Assembly (NCBI GenBank): GCA_016182845.1
Contig: JACPFT010000011.1
Location: forward strand, 1-64,000
Length of the DNA: 64,000 bases
Direction: 5' to 3'
Source of the DNA: Gammaproteobacteria bacterium
GTDB lineage: Bacteria > Pseudomonadota > Gammaproteobacteria > Enterobacterales > Permianibacteraceae
A model generated the notes under the pieces. That model did not search any database. It was given only the letters and a program-made list of their open reading frames with translations, and was not told the DNA's origin. The translations under genes were made by a program, and so were the position numbers. This document shows, in pieces, positions 43,540 to 52,465 of the stretch (position 1 is the stretch's first letter; each line of letters begins with the position of its first letter).

Positions 43540-45015
43540 ATGTTGATCATCCCCGCCGACAAGCCCCTGGACTGGAAGCGCCCTCCCCTGCTGACCCTGA
43601 TGCTTATCTTGCTCAACGTCCTGGTGTTTTTTGCCTACCAAGGCGGCGACGAGCGGCGCTGGCAGGCGGCCATGCGCTATTACGCCCAGAGCGGCCTGGC
43701 CGAGCTGGAAGTGCCAGCTTATCTGGACTACCTGGACGCCCATGGCGATGCCGCGCGAGCCGAGGCCGCGCGGCGGGCCGGCGATCCCATGGCCTTGAGC
43801 CTGGCGCTCAACCAGGACGCGGCCTTCCTCGCCGAGCTGCATGCCGGGCGGATCATCAGCCCCGACCAGGAGGCTCACGCCCTCTGGCAGGACAAGCGCC
43901 AGCGCTTCGACGCCCTCTACGCTCGCATCAGCGCCTACGCCCTGGGACTGACCCCCGCCGAGTTCAAGCCCTGGCATCTGCTCAGCCATGCCTTCCTGCA
44001 CGGCGATCTCGGGCATCTGGCCGGCAATATGCTGTTCCTGTTCATCTTCGGCGCGGCCCTGGAGCACGCCCTGGGCAAGCGCCGCTTCCTGGCCGCCTAT
44101 CTCGCCAGCGCGGTGGCCGGCGGACTCCTGCACAGCGCACTGAACTGGGGCGATGCCATGCCCCTGGTGGGCGCCTCGGGAGCGATCTCGGGGCTGATGG
44201 GCGCCTTCACGGTCTGGTTCGGCATGCGCCGCATCCAGTTCTTCTACTGGCTGGGCTTCTACTTCGGCTATGTACGCCTGCCGGCCCTGATCATGCTGCC
44301 CTTCTGGCTGGGCAAGGAACTCCTGGACGCCTTCGGCGGCAACGGCGGGCCCGTGGCTTATTTCGCCCACGTGGGCGGCATGCTGGCCGGAGCCGGTCTG
44401 GCGGGCTATTGGCGAAAAGCCGGGGCGCCGGAGCCGGAGGTCCTGGGCCAACGCGCCGCGCCGGCCCGCGAGGACCCGATGCGCCAGGCCCTCGCCCATA
44501 TGGAAAACCTGCGCTTCGGGGAGGCCAAGCAAGCGCTCTACCGGCTCGTCGAGCAGCAGCCCGCCCATACGGCGGCCCTGGAAAAGCTCTATCACCTGGA
44601 GAAGCTGGAACCGGCCAGCGAGACCTATCACGGCCTTTGCCGCCGGTTATGGCTGATGCCCCACAAGCGCGGCGAGGTGGATGCCCTGATCCTGGACCTG
44701 TTCCGCGACTACCGGGACCGGGCCCAGCCCAAGCCCCGCCTCTCCGCCGAGGCCATGCAGCTCCTGGCGGCGCGCTTCCTGCGCATGGGGGAAGTGGGCG
44801 AAGTGGAGCGGCTCCTGGCGGTCTTGATGCAACACCTGCCCGATGCCGAGGGCACCCGCCAGCTGCGCCTGGAGCTGGCCCGCGTCTACCTGGAGCTCGG
44901 CCGGCGCGAGCGTGGTTTCGAGCTTCTGCTGGAGCTGGAGAAGGCCCTGCCGGAAACCGATCAGGGCCGCCTCGCCAGCCAGTTGCTCAACCAACAGTAC
45001 CGGGAATACCGCTGA
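43540..45015 (+). CDS. Rhomboid-family intramembrane serine protease with C-terminal TPR-like region
   Basis: A 491-residue protein. TM1 (residues 17-33) is followed by a long loop (34-140) and then the rhomboid core: PWHLLSHAFLHGDLGHLAGNMLFLFIFG, catalytic Ser213 in GASGAISG and His277 in AYFAHVGGMLAG. Both catalytic residues are present, so it is probably active. After residue 300 comes a helical region of about 190 residues resembling TPR/superhelical repeats (AQALYRLVEQQPAHTAALEKLYHLEKLEP, ARVYLELGRRERGFELLLELEKALPETD). Its 3 prime end overlaps by 29 bases that of the convergent zinc-finger/TPR gene. Confidence 0.92.
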   Translation: MLIIPADKPLDWKRPPLLTLMLILLNVLVFFAYQGGDERRWQAAMRYYAQSGLAELEVPAYLDYLDAHGDAARAEAARRAGDPMALSLALNQDAAFLAELHAGRIISPDQEAHALWQDKRQRFDALYARISAYALGLTPAEFKPWHLLSHAFLHGDLGHLAGNMLFLFIFGAALEHALGKRRFLAAYLASAVAGGLLHSALNWGDAMPLVGASGAISGLMGAFTVWFGMRRIQFFYWLGFYFGYVRLPALIMLPFWLGKELLDAFGGNGGPVAYFAHVGGMLAGAGLAGYWRKAGAPEPEVLGQRAAPAREDPMRQALAHMENLRFGEAKQALYRLVEQQPAHTAALEKLYHLEKLEPASETYHGLCRRLWLMPHKRGEVDALILDLFRDYRDRAQPKPRLSAEAMQLLAARFLRMGEVGEVERLLAVLMQHLPDAEGTRQLRLELARVYLELGRRERGFELLLELEKALPETDQGRLASQLLNQQYREYR

Positions 45016-46432
45016 CGGCGCGCAGTGCCTTGAGGTAGATGGCCACCTCCTCGGCTTCCGGCGCCTGGGGGTAGTGGGCGTCGACGAACTCCAGCAAGCG
45101 CATGGCCTGGGCATCGTCCTTCAAGCGTTCGGAGAGGATATGCGCCGCCAGAAGGTAGGCCTTGGGCACCTCGCCGAAACCGGGGTAGCGCTTGTGCAGA
45201 TTGAGCAGGAGGCGCAGGGCCAGGCGGTCGTCCTTGGCGTGATGCGCCTCTCGGGCCAGGGCATGGGCATGCTCGCCGCGCCCCGGCCGGTAGTCCGGGT
45301 TCTTGCCCAGGGCCTCGCGCAAGAGTGCCAGGGCACGCCGGCCCTGGCGCTTGGCCAACAGGGTCTGGAACAGCTCGTCCAGGGTCGCCAAGGCCGCGTC
45401 GCTCTTGCCCATGGCCAGGAGCAGCTGATAGCGCTTCACCGCCGCGTCCACATTGTCCAGGTCCTGATTAAGGGCCGATTGCAGGGCCTGCAACGCCTGC
45501 TCGTAGCGGCCTTCCTTGATCATCACATCGGCCTCGGCCAGGGCATTGCTAACCGCCGGCTTCGCCGTCTCGGCCCGTACCGGCGACAAATTGCGCAGAA
45601 CCACCTCGCGGCGTATGGGCAGGCCCAGCTCGTGGTGATACTGGTACAGGGCATAACCCATCATGTTGAACATCAGCACGCTGAAATACAGGCTCACCGC
45701 CATGGCCGCCGGCGCCGCCAGCCATAGGGGCAGGACGGCGAGCACGAAACCCAGGACCCAGAACGAGCTGAAGGACAGGAGGATCAGGAAGGCGTAGAGG
45801 ATCACATAGGGCCAGCCGATGCCGCGCATGACCTCGACGATGGCGATGGGATTGACCGCCTGGCGGAAGCTGCCGGTGGCGGCCAGGAGCATGGTGCTGG
45901 CCGGATAACCCAGGATGGCGAAGATATAGACCGCGAGGCCGGCCCCCTGGCCGAAGGTGGACATCACGCCGCCGACCAGCAAACCCAGGAATAGGAAGAC
46001 CGCCAGTTGCTTGAACAGGATTCCATAACCGCCTCCGCCGGCGACCTGGCTCACCGAGGGCGGCTCCAGCTCGCCCTGGGCCGTGCGCTCGGTGATGGCG
46101 AAGAGATAGCGCACGGCCACCGCGCAAATGGCGATCAACAGGAACATCCCGATGACCGGCAGCAGGCTGGCGAGCACGGTGGCCGCGGTCATGCCCAGGG
46201 TGAATTTCAGGGCCGAGCCCTGGAAGCCGTAGGCGAAGAAGGCCGGCAGGCGCTGCCAGAAGGGTGTGACCACCTGGCTGATACCCAAGGTGTGCACATC
46301 GCCTCGGCAGAGCGTGCACTTGGGCAGGGCGCTGCGCTCGTCCTGGATCACGCAGGCGGTGCAGAGATTCATGGCGCAGCGCGGGCAATGCCAGCTGGCG
46401 GTCTGGGCGGGGTGGTATTTACAGGTATCCAT
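44987..46432 (-). CDS. Membrane protein with N-terminal B-box-like zinc finger and C-terminal TPR region
   Basis: A 481-residue protein. Residues 1-45 carry Cys4, His7, Cys16, Cys19, Cys24, Cys27, Cys39 and Cys42 (KYHPAQTASWHCPRCAMNLC, LPKCTLCRG), a B-box-like pattern for two zinc ions. Residues 60-270 hold about six membrane helices resembling DUF4013-type domains. The C-terminal 180 residues are helical with TPR-like repeats (ALQALQSALNQDLDNVDAAVKRYQLLLAMGKSDAALATLDELF). It converges on the rhomboid gene with a 29-base overlap of coding ends. Function unknown. Confidence 0.8.
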   Translation of the reverse strand: MDTCKYHPAQTASWHCPRCAMNLCTACVIQDERSALPKCTLCRGDVHTLGISQVVTPFWQRLPAFFAYGFQGSALKFTLGMTAATVLASLLPVIGMFLLIAICAVAVRYLFAITERTAQGELEPPSVSQVAGGGGYGILFKQLAVFLFLGLLVGGVMSTFGQGAGLAVYIFAILGYPASTMLLAATGSFRQAVNPIAIVEVMRGIGWPYVILYAFLILLSFSSFWVLGFVLAVLPLWLAAPAAMAVSLYFSVLMFNMMGYALYQYHHELGLPIRREVVLRNLSPVRAETAKPAVSNALAEADVMIKEGRYEQALQALQSALNQDLDNVDAAVKRYQLLLAMGKSDAALATLDELFQTLLAKRQGRRALALLREALGKNPDYRPGRGEHAHALAREAHHAKDDRLALRLLLNLHKRYPGFGEVPKAYLLAAHILSERLKDDAQAMRLLEFVDAHYPQAPEAEEVAIYLKALRAVSGIPGTVG

Positions 46433-46468
46433 GGGTACGACTCGTCCTTGCTCCCGAAAAACCGCAGA

Positions 46469-46740
46469 TTAGGGTCTGTTTAGCTTTACCGCGCCGTCGC
46501 GTTGCCGCCCCAAAAGGCGCCAGGCGAGGCGCGAAACATGAAGTTTAGTCATTCTAAATGAATGTTGAGCAACAAAGCATGGCGCCTTTTGGGGCGCAAC
46601 CCGAAGGGACGGACTGCCTTTGGGCACATTCCGGCGTTACTCGTCGCTTGTGTGCAGTAAGCACACCACGCTCCTCGTGCCTTGGACTGTGCCCAAAGGT
46701 AGTCCGTCGCGAAGGTGCGGTAAAGCTAAACAGACCCTAA
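46469..46740. mobile_element. 272-bp MITE-like element with perfect 24-bp terminal inverted repeats
   Basis: The ends 46469-46492 (starting TTAGGGTCTGTTTAGC) and 46717-46740 are perfect inverted copies over 24 bases. Inside are two further hairpins: 46501-46522 with 46580-46600 (one inserted base), and 46608-46628 with 46688-46708 (one mismatch), plus a small GTGTGC-agtaa-GCACAC stem. No transposase is encoded. No clear target-site duplication beyond TA/TTA is visible. It lies between the zinc-finger gene and the M16 peptidase gene. Non-autonomous mobilisation is inferred. Confidence 0.8.
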
Positions 46741-46757
46741 CACAGCCCCCGTAAACG

Positions 46758-46783
46758 ACAAGGAGCGCCGCGGCGCCCCTTGT
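46758..46783 (-). terminator. Possible terminator of the M16 peptidase gene
   Basis: The palindrome ACAAGGAGCGCC and its complement (one mismatch) form a GC-rich stem 17 bases after the stop codon, next to the MITE-like element. The minus-strand T run (GTTTAC) is poor, so this is tentative. Confidence 0.35.
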
Positions 46784-46799
46784 CTCAAGTCAAGCCCGT

Positions 46800-49544
46800 T
46801 CAACGCAAGACCTTGCCGTCCCCCGACAGCACCTGCACTTCGCCGAGCTTGAGTCCACGCACATCCTGCTCGATCTTGCTCAGATCGCCGACCACGACCC
46901 AGGTCAGGGCATCGGGGCGCACCAGCTCCTTGGCCGTGGCCTGCACCGCCTTCACGTCCAGCCCTTCGAAGGCGGGCTTGATCAACTCGACATAGTTGTC
47001 GGGCCGACCGTAGGTGACGATATTGGACAGGGCGGCCAACACGGCCTTGCCGCTCTCAAACTCGCCCGGCAGGGAGCGCACGTTGTTGAGCACGCTGCGG
47101 CTCACCTCCTCCTTCGTGGTCGGCTTGGCGCCCGCGTAGTCGCGCAACTCCTTCTGCAACTCCAGCAGAGACTCCTTCGTCTTATCGGTCTGCACCGGGG
47201 CGTAGGCCATATAGGGGCGCATGCCCTTGGCCTGGGTCATCCAGGTGTAGGCGCCGTAGGCCCAGTGCTTGTCCTCGCGCAGATTCATGTTGAGGCGGGC
47301 ACTGAACTGGCCGCCCAGGGCGTCGTTCATGGCGGTGACCGCCGCGTTCCTGGCCATGTCCTTGGACAAGGGCGGGATCACGCTGCCGGCGATGATCACC
47401 GACTGCTGGGCACCTGGCTTGTCGACCAGGAACACGCGCGGCGCGGCCGGTAGAGCCACTTCGGCAATGTTTTTCGCCGGCAGGGGCGATGCCGGCACCT
47501 TCCAGCCGCCGAAGGTCTTGTTCAGCTTGGGCAGGAGCTCGGCCAGGGTGGTGTCGCCGGTCACGATCAGGGTGGCAATGTCCGGGCGCAGCCAGGTGGC
47601 GTGCTGGCGCACCAGATCCTCGCGGGTGATGGACTTGACGGCCTCTTCCGTACCGCTGCCGGTGAAGGGGATGCCGTAAGCGTGCTTGTCGCCGTAGAGC
47701 AGGGGCGGCAGCAGGCGCAGCGCCAGGCTGGTGGGATCGGCCTTCTCCTGCTGGATGCCGGCCAGGCGTTGGGCGCGCAGGCGCTCCAGTTCCGTGGCGT
47801 CGAAGGCGGGGTTCAGGGTCACGTCGGCCATCAGGCCCAAGGACTCGTCCAGGTTGCGCTTGAGCGCGTCCAGGCGCACGAAGCTGGTGTCCAGGGTGTC
47901 GCCGGTATTGAGCTTGGCGCCCAGGCGCTCCAGGCGATCCGAGAGTTCGAGGGCGGACAGCGAGCTCGTGCCCTCGTCCAGCATGTCGCTGGTGAAGCTG
48001 GTAGCGCCGAGCTTGCCGCCCTGATCGGCGGCATAGCCGGCGTCGAACTGCAGGGAGATCTGCAGGGTGGGCACGGCGTGGCGCTCGGCGAACACGACCG
48101 GGATACCGTTGTCGAGCTTGGCCCGCTGCACGGCCGGGAAGTCCAGATTGGGCGAGCTCTTCATCTCCGGCAGCTTGCCACGGTCGGCGCCCGCCGCGGC
48201 GGTCTTGTAGTCCGGGAAGGGACGGATCTCCAGGGTGTAGTCGCCGGAACTCAACCAGCTCTTGGCGACCTGGTGCAGTTCCTTGACCGTGGCGTTGCGG
48301 TAATTGTCCAGACTGCGGCGGAAGGCGCCGGCATCGCCCAGATAGGTCTGGTAAGTGGCGAGCACGTCGCTCTTGCCGCCGAAGCCGCCGACCTTTTCCA
48401 CGTTGCGCACGAACTGGGCTTCCAGGCCGGCCTGGACGCGGACTAGCTCGTCCTTGCTCGGGCCCTTCTTCAACAGGGCGGCGAGCTCGGCTTCGATCAA
48501 CCGCTCGACGAGCTTGGCATCGACGCCAGGCTTGACGTCGACTTCCAGCATGAACATGGAGGCCAGCTCGAAGCTCTGGTTGGCGACGTTGACGGCGGTC
48601 GCCACCTGCTGGTCATAGACCAGGGTCTTGTACAAGCGCGAGTTCTTGCCGCCGCCCAGGAGCGAGGCCAGCAGATCCAGCTGATCGGTCTCCTTGGCGC
48701 CGAAGGCCGGGGTGTTCCAGACCTTGTAGATCTTGGTCTGAGGCACGCGGTCGAACATGAGGTCGCGGGTCGACTCCGAGCGCTTGGCGACCCAGGCCTC
48801 GCGCTGGGTGAGCGGCGGACCGGCAGGAATGTCGCCGAAGTAATGCTCGACCTTCTGCTTGGCCGTCGCCGCGTCGATGTCGCCGGCCAGCACCAGCACG
48901 GCGTTGGCCGTGCCGTAATAGGTCTTGAACCATTCCCTCACGTCGTCCAGGGAGGCGGCGTTGAGATCCTCCATGGAACCGATGGTTTCCCAGGAGTAAG
49001 GATGGCCTTCGGGGAACACGGCTTTCTGGATCTGTTCCCAGGCGCGGCCATAGGGCTGGTTCTCGCCCTGACGCTTCTCGTTCTGCACCACGCCGCGCTG
49101 CTCGTCCAGCTTCTTCTGATCGATGGCGCCTAGCAGATGGCCCATGCGATCCGACTCCATCCACAGGGCCATATCCAGGGCCGTGGTGGGCACGTTCTGG
49201 AAGTAGTTCGTGCGATCCAACCAAGTCGTGCCGTTCTGCTCGGTGGCGCCGGCCTTCTCGAAGGGGTCGAAATACTCGCCCGGGTGGTTCTCCGAGCCGT
49301 TGAACATCAGATGCTCGAAGAGATGGGCGAAGCCGGTCTTGCCGCGCTTCTCGTCCTTGGAGCCCACGTGATACCAGACATTGACCGCCACGATGGGCGC
49401 CTTGTGGTCCTCGTGCACGAGCACGGTCAGGCCATTGTCCAGGCTGAACTTCGTGTAGGGAATATCGACCGAATCGGTCGCCAGGCTGGAACCGGAGAGG
49501 GCAAGCAGGATGGCCGCCGTGAGAGTCCGTTTGCTATGGCGCAT
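46800..49544 (-). CDS. Exported M16-family zinc metallopeptidase
   Basis: A 914-residue periplasmic peptidase with a signal peptide (about 1-22, ending SSLA). Two M16 halves are present. The N-terminal half has the inverted zinc motif HxxEH (FAHLFEHLMF, His74, Glu77, His78) and a third ligand Glu156 in RGVVQNEKR. The C-terminal half (from about residue 480) is a degenerate M16 domain. This two-half layout is like PqqL and other large M16 proteases. Substrate unknown. Encoded alone on the minus strand. Confidence 0.93.
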   Translation of the reverse strand: MRHSKRTLTAAILLALSGSSLATDSVDIPYTKFSLDNGLTVLVHEDHKAPIVAVNVWYHVGSKDEKRGKTGFAHLFEHLMFNGSENHPGEYFDPFEKAGATEQNGTTWLDRTNYFQNVPTTALDMALWMESDRMGHLLGAIDQKKLDEQRGVVQNEKRQGENQPYGRAWEQIQKAVFPEGHPYSWETIGSMEDLNAASLDDVREWFKTYYGTANAVLVLAGDIDAATAKQKVEHYFGDIPAGPPLTQREAWVAKRSESTRDLMFDRVPQTKIYKVWNTPAFGAKETDQLDLLASLLGGGKNSRLYKTLVYDQQVATAVNVANQSFELASMFMLEVDVKPGVDAKLVERLIEAELAALLKKGPSKDELVRVQAGLEAQFVRNVEKVGGFGGKSDVLATYQTYLGDAGAFRRSLDNYRNATVKELHQVAKSWLSSGDYTLEIRPFPDYKTAAAGADRGKLPEMKSSPNLDFPAVQRAKLDNGIPVVFAERHAVPTLQISLQFDAGYAADQGGKLGATSFTSDMLDEGTSSLSALELSDRLERLGAKLNTGDTLDTSFVRLDALKRNLDESLGLMADVTLNPAFDATELERLRAQRLAGIQQEKADPTSLALRLLPPLLYGDKHAYGIPFTGSGTEEAVKSITREDLVRQHATWLRPDIATLIVTGDTTLAELLPKLNKTFGGWKVPASPLPAKNIAEVALPAAPRVFLVDKPGAQQSVIIAGSVIPPLSKDMARNAAVTAMNDALGGQFSARLNMNLREDKHWAYGAYTWMTQAKGMRPYMAYAPVQTDKTKESLLELQKELRDYAGAKPTTKEEVSRSVLNNVRSLPGEFESGKAVLAALSNIVTYGRPDNYVELIKPAFEGLDVKAVQATAKELVRPDALTWVVVGDLSKIEQDVRGLKLGEVQVLSGDGKVLR

Positions 49545-49626
49545 ATCGCCTCCGTGGGAACAACGAAGGCGAAACCCTAACCAAGCGGCCCGGCATGTAC
49601 AAGCCCAAAATTGTATCCGGCTTGTA

Positions 49627-50115
49627 TCAGCCTTTGGCCGCCAGCCGCTCCAAGGCCTCGCCGGTGACCCGATTGATAATCCACTCGTCCATGAGCCTGG
49701 CGCCCAGGGCCTGGTAGAAGCCGATGGCCGGTTCGTTCCAGTCCAGGACCGACCATTCCAGGCGGCCGCAGTCCCGGGCCAGGGCTTCCCGGGCCAAGTG
49801 CACCAGCAAGGCCTTGCCTATGCCATGACCGCGAAATTCCGGGCGCACGAACAGGTCCTCGAGATAGATCCCCGGCTTGGCCAGGAAGGTCGAGTAATTA
49901 TGGAAGAACAGGGCGAAACCGGCGGGCCGGCCCTGCCATTCGGCGATGACCACCTCGGCATAGGGCCGCGGGCCGAACAGGGTCGCGCGCAATTTGTCCT
50001 CGTCGGCGACCACCTGGTGGCTCAGTTTCTCGTACTCGGCCAGCTCGCGGATGAAGGCGAGGATATGGGGCAGATCGGCTTCGCCGGCGGGGCGCAGCTG
50101 CAAATCGGTGTTCAT
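49627..50115 (-). CDS. GNAT N-acetyltransferase, diamine/spermidine acetyltransferase-like
   Basis: A 162-residue acetyltransferase that resembles the spermidine/diamine N1-acetyltransferase group: LRPAGEADLPHILAFIRELAEYEKL, GFALFFHNYSTFLAKPGIYLEDLFVRPEFRGHGIGKALLVHLA and WSVLDWNEPAIGFYQALGARLMDEW. The pyrophosphate loop is RPEFRGHGIGKAL. The ATG at 50115 has AGGA upstream; the one two codons earlier is too close to it. Substrate is not proven. Confidence 0.92.
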   Translation of the reverse strand: MNTDLQLRPAGEADLPHILAFIRELAEYEKLSHQVVADEDKLRATLFGPRPYAEVVIAEWQGRPAGFALFFHNYSTFLAKPGIYLEDLFVRPEFRGHGIGKALLVHLAREALARDCGRLEWSVLDWNEPAIGFYQALGARLMDEWIINRVTGEALERLAAKG

Positions 50116-50206
50116 GGACATCCTGGGCTCGTTGGTTCTAGCCCCGCCGATGCGGGACCTAGGGTTGCTTGACTCTCATCCCGACTTGGCTGGGCGGCCC
50201 GGGCGT

Positions 50207-50722
50207 TCAGAAACGGCGCAGCCGCGCCAGCTGCCGTTCCAGATCCTGGCGCTCGCGATAGAGCTCGCGCAGGGTGCCTTTCAGGTAGTAATACTGCTGC
50301 TGGTTCAAGCCCGGGCGGTCCAACTGCATCTCCACGTCGCGGATCCGCTCGTCCAGGTCCTGAACCTGGCGCTGCAAATGCCCCACCAGCTGGCCGGCCT
50401 CGTAGCCGCGCAGAAACAGGCGGTGCATGGCGCCGGGGCATTGCCCCTGGTAGTCGCCGCCGCGCATCCCGAATTCGAAGGCGCGGTCCAGGGAGCAGAA
50501 CTCGTCCAGGCCCTCGTCGAAGCCCAGTCGGTATTCGTTGCCGTCCACCGGGTAGGCCGGGCAGGCCGCCTGGATGTCTTTGAGCCGGGACAGCAGGCCC
50601 CGGCTGGCGTCGCGAAACCCTAAGGCGCGCCAGTCCTTGGTCTGGCAAGTGGTGTCGGAGATGCGCCCTGCGCAACCCGACAGCAGGAGGGCGGCCAGCA
50701 GGAAGTAAAATCCGTTTCTCAT
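50207..50722 (-). CDS. DUF2799 lipoprotein
   Basis: A 171-residue predicted lipoprotein. The signal peptide ends in the lipobox LLSGC (Cys17). The mature part shows the DUF2799 pattern: WRALGFRDASRG and YRLGFDEGLDEFCSLDRAFEFGMRGGDYQGQCP, followed by a charged coiled-coil C-terminus (LQRQVQDLDERIRDVEMQLDRP). Function unknown. It starts six bases after the gshA stop, so it is probably co-transcribed with gshA. Confidence 0.9.
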   Translation of the reverse strand: MRNGFYFLLAALLLSGCAGRISDTTCQTKDWRALGFRDASRGLLSRLKDIQAACPAYPVDGNEYRLGFDEGLDEFCSLDRAFEFGMRGGDYQGQCPGAMHRLFLRGYEAGQLVGHLQRQVQDLDERIRDVEMQLDRPGLNQQQYYYLKGTLRELYRERQDLERQLARLRRF

Positions 50723-50728
50723 CGGCTT

Positions 50729-52297
50729 CTACTTGTAATAATCGGCCAGGAAAGCCGGGAAATCCTTGTCGTCGGCGGCCTCGATGGCGGCTTGTTCGGC
50801 CAGGGACTCCGCGGCCCAGGCCTCGAAACGCGCCTGTAGCTCGGGACTCAGGTCCTCTGCCAGATACGTCTCGCGGTGAGCCTGGGACAGCTGCATGGCA
50901 TAGCGGAAGAAGCTCGTGTCCCTGGCCTTCACATCGGCCAGCAGCCGCGCCGAGGGCGTCAGGGACGGATCGGCGAATTTCGCCGCCTGAGCCTTGAGGC
51001 TGGCGCCGAAACGGCCGTCGCCATAGGCCTGGTCCAGGAGCTCGGCGATAGGCTGAAGCTCGGTGATCAAGGCCTCGCCGGCCGCGCGCAGGCCCTGCTC
51101 GCCCTGTCCCAGATCCAGGGTCAGTCCCGGTTCGCGGCCGCGATTGACCACCCGCTGGGTATTGGCCGAGAGCCGCGCCTTCTCGTCCGGCATCAGCGGC
51201 GGTGAGTCGCTGAACAGGCACAGCAGCAGCAGGCAGTCCAGGAACGGCAGGGCCTCGGCGTGGATGCCATGGGCGGCGTAGGGATTGAGATCCAGGGAGC
51301 GTACTTCCACATACTCGACGCCACGCCGCTTGAGCGCCAGGGCCGGGCGCTCGCCGCGCTCCGTGACGCGCTTAGGGCGGATGCCGGCGTAATACTCGTT
51401 CTCCACCTGCAGGACCGCGTCGCTGAGCTGCTGGTAGTTGCCCTGCTCGTCGCAGACGCCCAAGGCCGCGTAATCCGGATCGGGGGTGCGGATGGCGTCC
51501 TCCAGGCCCTGCACGTACTCGTCCAGGGTGTTGTAGGACACATGCAGATCGGCCTGAGCCTTGTTCTGGTAACCGAGATCGCCCAGGCGCAAGGCCGTCG
51601 CATAAGGCGCGTAGAGCGTGCCCGGGGACAGCTCGGCTAGGTCGGAGTGCTCGCGGTCTTTCACGAAGCAGGCGCACAGGGCCGGCGAGGCGCCGAAGAG
51701 ATAGGGGATCACCCAGACCTGGCGCAGGTAGTTGCGGATCAAATGGAAATAGCGCTCGGTGATGAAGTCCTGCAGGGGCCGGGAGTCGCCAAGAAGAATC
51801 TGGTACTCGCGCCAGAAGGCCTCGGGGTAGGAGAAGTTGTAATGCACGCCGGCGATGGTCTGCATGTAGCGGCCGTAGCGATGCCCCAGGCCCACCCGGT
51901 AGATGTATTTCATGCGCCCGATATTGGAGGTCCCGTAGTAGGCGATGGGGACGTTTTCTTCCTTGGTGAGCATGCAGGGCATGCTCGCGCCCCAGAGCAC
52001 TTCCTCGCCCAGGTGGTGGTAGACGAAGCGGTGCACGTCCGAGAGGAAGCCGACTGGACCGTCCAGTTCCGTGGTGGGCGGCGTGATGAACTCCATCAGC
52101 GCCTCGGAATAGTCCGTGGTGATATGGGGATGGGTCAGGGTCGAGCCCAGGGCCTTGGGGTGCATGACCTCGGACAGGTAGCCGCCGGCGTTGATGCGCA
52201 GGCACTCCTTCTCCAGGCCGCGCTGGATGCCGGTGAGTAATGCCCGTCGGGCCGGATCCTGGAAATGCGCAAGCTGCGCGGCGACGCTGGGTTTCAC
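50729..52297 (-). CDS. gshA: Glutamate-cysteine ligase GshA (enterobacterial type)
   Basis: A 522-residue enzyme that makes gamma-glutamylcysteine, the first step of glutathione synthesis. It matches the E. coli-type family: GIQRGLEKECLRINAGGYLS, HPKALGSTLTHPHITTDYSEALMEFITPP, GVHYNFSYPEAFW and YVEVRSLDLNPYAAHGI. The glutamate-rich active-site strands (EKECLR, EALMEF) are intact. Length is typical (about 518). No gshB is in the window. Confidence 0.97.
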   Translation of the reverse strand: MKPSVAAQLAHFQDPARRALLTGIQRGLEKECLRINAGGYLSEVMHPKALGSTLTHPHITTDYSEALMEFITPPTTELDGPVGFLSDVHRFVYHHLGEEVLWGASMPCMLTKEENVPIAYYGTSNIGRMKYIYRVGLGHRYGRYMQTIAGVHYNFSYPEAFWREYQILLGDSRPLQDFITERYFHLIRNYLRQVWVIPYLFGASPALCACFVKDREHSDLAELSPGTLYAPYATALRLGDLGYQNKAQADLHVSYNTLDEYVQGLEDAIRTPDPDYAALGVCDEQGNYQQLSDAVLQVENEYYAGIRPKRVTERGERPALALKRRGVEYVEVRSLDLNPYAAHGIHAEALPFLDCLLLLCLFSDSPPLMPDEKARLSANTQRVVNRGREPGLTLDLGQGEQGLRAAGEALITELQPIAELLDQAYGDGRFGASLKAQAAKFADPSLTPSARLLADVKARDTSFFRYAMQLSQAHRETYLAEDLSPELQARFEAWAAESLAEQAAIEAADDKDFPAFLADYYK

Positions 52298-52420
52298 TCG
52301 TATGCCCCGGTAATTGTTGAGTATTTCAGTCGGTCACTATGCCATAGGCGAGGATATGGATGCCACGGGCCGGGCTTTCAAGCGGCTTATGGCTTTGTAA
52401 ACAAAGGTTACTGCATGCCC

Positions 52421-52455
52421 GGGAAAAACAAAGCCCGGCGGGTGCCGGGCTTTGT
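52421..52455 (-). terminator. Rho-independent terminator of purL
   Basis: AAAGCCCGGC-gggt-GCCGGGCTTT lies about 13 bases beyond the purL stop codon; on the minus strand the stem is followed by TTTGTTTTT. Confidence 0.9.
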
Positions 52456-52465
52456 TCTCTGAGTC

